Assembly (NCBI RefSeq): GCF_001612825.1
Contig: NZ_BDBE01000039.1
Span: forward strand, 124,001 to 188,000
Origin: Nocardia caishijiensis NBRC 108228
GTDB lineage: Bacteria; Actinomycetota; Actinomycetes; Mycobacteriales; Mycobacteriaceae
Direction: 5' to 3'
Length of the DNA stretch: 64,000 nucleotides
The notes under the pieces are model-generated. The model saw only the letters and a program-made list of their open reading frames with translations, was not told the DNA's origin and did not search any database. This document shows, in pieces, positions 60,758 to 64,000 of this stretch. Every line of letters starts with the position of its first letter. Within the stretch, counting starts at the first letter, position 1. Made by a program: the position numbers and the translations under genes.

Positions 60758-61924
60758 ATGAACCTCGACGACCACGCAGACGAGTGGGCTCGGCGGCTGG
60801 CCGCGCTCGGTCCGGTCGCGTGGGAGTCGCTCGTCGAACCGGTGCGCGGCATCCTCTCCACCCTCGGCGCGGCGCCGCACGACTCGACATTCGCGGCCGC
60901 CGAACGGGCCGCGGAAGCGCTGGTCGGTCTCGGGCTCACCGACCCCGCCGTCATCGGCGCCTCGGTTCCGGTACTGCGCGCCATCGCGGATTCGGACGAC
61001 GTCGGGGACGCCCTGCTCGGCGGCTTCGGCACCGGTTTCGCGCGAGCCCTGTGCGCCGGGCCACCGCATGCCGAGGGGTATGAGATCGCCTTCCGCCACT
61101 CCTCGATCGGTATCTCCATCGGCGACGAACACGGCACCATCCTCGACGCGAACCCAGCCTTCGAACGGCTCATCGGCCGCGATCTGGCCGAGCTGCGCAG
61201 CACCACCGGTTTCACCATGTTCCCGGCCGACCGCCGAACCGAGGTGCGCGAGCGGGTGATGCGGGCCCTGGACGAGTCGGCGACCGGCAGCATCCAGATC
61301 GAAGGCCGGTTCCCCCGCCAGGACGGCTCGATGGTGTGGACCTCCTGGACCGTCACCCGGTGCGCCTCGACCGACGGCGAACGCGGATACCTACTCGGCT
61401 TCGGTGAGGACATCACCGAACGACGCACGGCCACCGAGCAATTGCAGTGGCAGGCCATGCACGATCCGCTCACCGCCCTGCCGAACCGGCGCTATCTGCT
61501 CGACCGGCTGCACACCGTGATCGATGAATCGACACCGGCGGCGCGAGCTGGGGTGTGCGCGCTCGACCTGGACAACTTCAAAGAGGTCAACGACTCGTTC
61601 GGCCACATCGTCGGCGACAAACTGCTCGCCGCCGTGTCGAACCGACTGGAGTCGGCGGCCACCGCGCACGGTTGCCTGCTGGCGCGGACCGGCGGTGACG
61701 AGTTCGTGGTGCTCGCCGAACCGCCCGCCGACCGCGACCTACTCGACCGGCTGGTCGCCGCGCTGCACGCGGCGCTCGGCGCGCCGGTCACCGTCGACAC
61801 GGTGAGCATCGATGTCACCGTGAGTATCGGCGCGGTCCTCGTCGCGGTGGCGGGCCAGGAGCCCGACCACATCCTGACCCGCGCCGATCAAGCTCTCTAC
61901 GCCGCGAAATACGCGGGCGGCTGA
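60758..61924 (+). CDS. PAS-domain diguanylate cyclase
   Basis: The 388-residue protein has an N-terminal helical region (about 1-105), a PAS domain (about 110-225, YEIAFRHSSIGISIGDEHGTILDANPAFERLIGRD) and a GGDEF domain with the intact active loop RTGGDEFVVL (residues 312-316). The inhibitory RxxD site normally found a few residues before GGDEF is absent, so product feedback is not expected. It should make cyclic di-GMP in response to the PAS ligand. There is no membrane helix. It converges on the DUF5709 gene. Confidence 0.88.
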   Translation: MNLDDHADEWARRLAALGPVAWESLVEPVRGILSTLGAAPHDSTFAAAERAAEALVGLGLTDPAVIGASVPVLRAIADSDDVGDALLGGFGTGFARALCAGPPHAEGYEIAFRHSSIGISIGDEHGTILDANPAFERLIGRDLAELRSTTGFTMFPADRRTEVRERVMRALDESATGSIQIEGRFPRQDGSMVWTSWTVTRCASTDGERGYLLGFGEDITERRTATEQLQWQAMHDPLTALPNRRYLLDRLHTVIDESTPAARAGVCALDLDNFKEVNDSFGHIVGDKLLAAVSNRLESAATAHGCLLARTGGDEFVVLAEPPADRDLLDRLVAALHAALGAPVTVDTVSIDVTVSIGAVLVAVAGQEPDHILTRADQALYAAKYAGG

Positions 61925-61936
61925 ACCGGATCGCGA

Positions 61937-62353
61937 TCACTCCGGCGTATCGGGCCTGCGGATCTCGTCGGACACGGAACCACCGGCCACATCGGCGGCG
62001 ATGCCGAGCTCCTCTTCGTAACCGACCTTCGGTGCGACCTGGTTACCGTCCTGATCGAGTTCGACCGGGGCCGAACCGACCGCCTGGGGACCCGAGCCGG
62101 GGACCACATCGGGTTCCTCCTCGGCCAAGCGTTCGTCCAGACCACGCGGCTGGGCCTGTTCGGCCGGTGTCATCCCGTATTTCGTGACGCCGGTCCAGTG
62201 CTCGGGTGGGTCCATGCCCGCCTCGAGCGGGTCCTCGCGCAGGCGGTCCTCGTCGAGGTCCTCGCTGCTGTTGAGTGCGGCCGGATCGGTTTCGACCGAG
62301 TCGGGCGCGCCGGTGTCCTGCGGCGGGTCATAGGTGTCGTCTGCTTCGGTCAT
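61937..62353 (-). CDS. DUF5709-family acidic protein
   Basis: The 138-residue, strongly acidic protein matches the DUF5709 pattern: EAGMDPPEHWTGVTKYGMTPAEQ, then GLDERLAEEEPDV and a C-terminal EEELGIAADVAGGSVSDEIR. Sequence composition suggests it is largely disordered. The function is unknown. It converges on the diguanylate cyclase gene with a 12-bp gap. Confidence 0.75.
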   Translation of the reverse strand: MTEADDTYDPPQDTGAPDSVETDPAALNSSEDLDEDRLREDPLEAGMDPPEHWTGVTKYGMTPAEQAQPRGLDERLAEEEPDVVPGSGPQAVGSAPVELDQDGNQVAPKVGYEEELGIAADVAGGSVSDEIRRPDTPE

Positions 62354-62658
62354 GCCGTGGCCCTACCCCTCCGACGGGGCCGCAAACGGCACTGGTGTGC
62401 CACACCGTAGCTGGCAGAGTGCCGTGAACACGCGGCGGCGGACCTCACGCACCGGGGACCACTGATTCCACGCCGGTCGACACGCTTTTGCTGGAAAATT
62501 GCGACACGCGAAACGGCCCCATCCCATCCGGCCGCAGGACCGAATACATGACGGGTCACCGCCCATCGGCGGGTGGCGATCCTCGCGCGTCACCGCCGAC
62601 TCGCCCCCACTCCCGCTGCCCCCGTTGATATTTCGAGCCCGAACGCGAGGAATTCTCG
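62354..62658. other. Intergenic region without a recognised feature
   Basis: The 305-bp gap separates divergent genes. It has a short AT-richer patch near 62490-62500. No inverted repeat with arms longer than 6 bp and no RNA gene was seen. Promoters of both neighbours must lie here. Confidence 0.5.
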
Positions 62659-62952
62659 ATGATCACCGACGCACAACCCGACCGGATCACTCCCCCGGTA
62701 CCCACCCCCGCCCAGACGCCGCTCGGCGCCGACCTCACCCCGCTCGCGCTGCCCGCACTCGGCACCTCGGTGGTGATGCTCGCCCTCGGAGCACTCGCCG
62801 TGTTCCCTCTCGGACACTGGATGCACGACTACGGCATCGTGCTCGTCCTCACCGCCTACATGCTCTACATCGCCTGCTTCACCGCCCTCGCCGCGTGGGG
62901 ATTCACCCAGCTCAACCACCATCGGCTCGACGAGGACGAGCCGGGCCTGTGA
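62659..62952 (+). CDS. Small two-helix membrane protein
   Basis: The 97-residue protein has a Pro/Thr-rich N-terminus and two hydrophobic helices (LGTSVVMLALGALAVFPLGH and GIVLVLTAYMLYIACFTALAA) with an acidic tail. A GAGG-like site is near the ATG. It lies 45 bp before the alarmone synthetase gene. No family is recognised. Confidence 0.65.
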   Translation: MITDAQPDRITPPVPTPAQTPLGADLTPLALPALGTSVVMLALGALAVFPLGHWMHDYGIVLVLTAYMLYIACFTALAAWGFTQLNHHRLDEDEPGL

Positions 62953-62997
62953 CGCCCGCGCGCGGGTTGTCGAGGGCGTAACAGGCACAATGGTCGG

Positions 62998-63762
62998 GTG
63001 AAACCCTGGCAACCCACCGACTCGGCCTCCTCCAACGGACAACTGGTGGATGTCGACGACCTGCGCCGGCTGCGCGACCAGTTCGTCGACTTCATGCTCG
63101 GGTACAAGTTCGCGATCGACGAGGTCACCACCAAGATCAACATCCTGCGTGAGGACTTCAACAACACCCACGCCTACAACCCCATCGAGCACGTCGGCTC
63201 ACGGCTGAAGTCGCCGGAGAGCGTGCTCGAGAAGGTGCGGCGCAAGAACTACGCGATGAACCTGGCCGCCATCCGCGAGAACGTGCTCGACATCGCCGGG
63301 GTCCGGGTGGTGTGCAGCTTCATCTCCGACATCACCACCATCAAGGACCTGCTGGTCAGCCAAGCCGACATCACGGTGCTCGAGGAGCGCGACTACATCA
63401 CCCACCGCAAGCCCAACGGTTACCAGAGCCTGCACCTGATCGTGTCGATCCCGGTGTTCCGCGCCGGGCACACCCAGCGGGTTCCGGTGGAGATCCAGAT
63501 CCGCACCATCGCCATGGACTTCTGGGCCAGCCTCGAGCACAAGATCTATTACAAGTACCGAGGTGAGGTGCCGCCGAATCTGCGCAGCGATCTCGCCCAG
63601 GCCGCCGAGGCGGCCACCCAGCTCGACGAGAAGATGGAAGCCCTGCACCGCCAGGTCGATCGGGCGGCCGAGCCCAAAGCCCCGGCCGGGGACGCCCTCG
63701 ACCTCAGCGTGCTCTACCACAGCCTGACCAGTCGGCCATTTCCCGGAGATCTCCGCGCCTAG
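62998..63762 (+). CDS. Small alarmone synthetase, RelA/SpoT-domain (p)ppGpp synthetase
   Basis: The 254-residue protein contains only the synthetase domain: GVRVVCSFISDITTIKDLL, THRKPNGYQSLHLIVSIPVF and VEIQIRTIAMDFWASLEHKIYYKYR, with a helical C-terminus. There is no HD hydrolase, TGS or ACT domain, so it is a RelQ/RelP-type small alarmone synthetase and not the housekeeping Rel. The GTG has no clear ribosome site; CACAAT about 8 bp upstream resembles a -10 box, and a leaderless mRNA is possible. Confidence 0.87.
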   Translation: MKPWQPTDSASSNGQLVDVDDLRRLRDQFVDFMLGYKFAIDEVTTKINILREDFNNTHAYNPIEHVGSRLKSPESVLEKVRRKNYAMNLAAIRENVLDIAGVRVVCSFISDITTIKDLLVSQADITVLEERDYITHRKPNGYQSLHLIVSIPVFRAGHTQRVPVEIQIRTIAMDFWASLEHKIYYKYRGEVPPNLRSDLAQAAEAATQLDEKMEALHRQVDRAAEPKAPAGDALDLSVLYHSLTSRPFPGDLRA

Positions 63763-63803
63763 TCCGTGAGTCGCGCTAGGGTCGGCCGCAGGAGGAGTCG
63801 ATC

Positions 63804-64000
63804 ATGAGCGCATCGAAGGACCGCACGCCCAGTCAGTGGGAGGAGATCGTCGCCGCCGACCCGTCGCATTCGGCGAGGTACGTGCAGCGTTTCCGCACCC
63901 TCGCCGCCGAGGGCACCGACATCGTCGGTGAGGCGCGTCTGGTCGACGCCATGCTCGGCCGCGGCGCCCGCGTGTTGGACGCGGGCTGCGGGCCCGGCCG
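63804..64000 (+). CDS. SAM-dependent methyltransferase, N-terminal part
   Basis: The frame starts at an ATG with GGAGGAG 8 bp upstream and runs off the right window edge. The visible 65 residues include SARYVQRFRTLAAEGTDIVG and motif I VLDAGCGPGR of class I methyltransferases. The substrate domain is outside the window. Confidence 0.82.
   Translation, partial: MSASKDRTPSQWEEIVAADPSHSARYVQRFRTLAAEGTDIVGEARLVDAMLGRGARVLDAGCGPG

Overview
The window is high-GC actinobacterial DNA, most likely from a member of the Mycobacteriales such as Nocardia. This rests on a complete yrbE-mce lipid-import operon with a two-headed TetR repressor, proteins that from memory resemble mycobacterial FadD5, Rv0910 and EspR, CvnA/CvnB-type sensor-roadblock pairs, frequent GTG starts, and ATGA/GTGA start-stop overlaps. 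No rRNA, tRNA, CRISPR array, insertion sequence or replication origin was seen.

Layout. (1) 1-1442: left end of a sensor-like ATPase/roadblock operon, minus strand. (2) 1685-12387: an Rv0910-like SRPBCC protein, then a small-molecule uptake and catabolism cluster. It holds a DapA-like aldolase, LysR and GntR regulators, a BMP-type (nucleoside-like) ABC transporter with SBP, double ATPase and two permeases, an ornithine cyclodeaminase-like enzyme, a CMP/dCMP-type deaminase, and a separate MHS-family symporter. (3) 12467-20017: ECF sigma factor with a YCII/DGPF protein, crotonase, membrane proteins, a methyltransferase, and a TetR repressor with a long operator upstream of a PF10118 diiron-like protein and a multispanning membrane protein. 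(4) 20043-42564: a lipid catabolism and import block. It holds two MpaB/DUF2236 oxygenase paralogues, a truncated acyl-CoA synthetase remnant, thiolase, two small membrane proteins, yrbEA/B, mceA-F, a Mce-associated protein, a Mce3R-like double TetR, CoA-disulfide-reductase-like protein, acyl-CoA dehydrogenase, aldehyde dehydrogenase, nitronate monooxygenase, enoyl-CoA hydratase and FadD5. (5) 42554-49346: alpha/beta hydrolase, secretory lipase, AurF-type diiron oxygenase, then a second sensor-roadblock pair followed by a degenerate cytochrome P450. (6) 49600-64000: MerR regulator, DUF885 peptidase-like protein, DUF2797 protein, a three-subunit molybdenum hydroxylase (PaoABC type), an argS pseudogene, DUF4129 protein, MerR plus Hsp20 behind a CIRCE-like element, EspR-like regulator, diguanylate cyclase, DUF5709 protein, small alarmone synthetase and a methyltransferase cut by the window edge.

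The most interesting signal is a non-palindromic 18-bp motif, TAWGTTA-N6-ATTCT. I found it seven times by eye, always intergenic, and only in the three divergent promoter regions of block 4 (21127-21242, 23586-23715, 39063-39101). Those promoters face every transcription unit of the lipid block, including the mce operon whose last gene encodes the two-headed TetR. I propose that this protein, a covalent pseudo-dimer with two different DNA-binding domains, reads the asymmetric motif and controls uptake (Mce) together with beta-oxidation and redox genes as one regulon. The motif is read directly from the sequence; the link to the regulator is inference.
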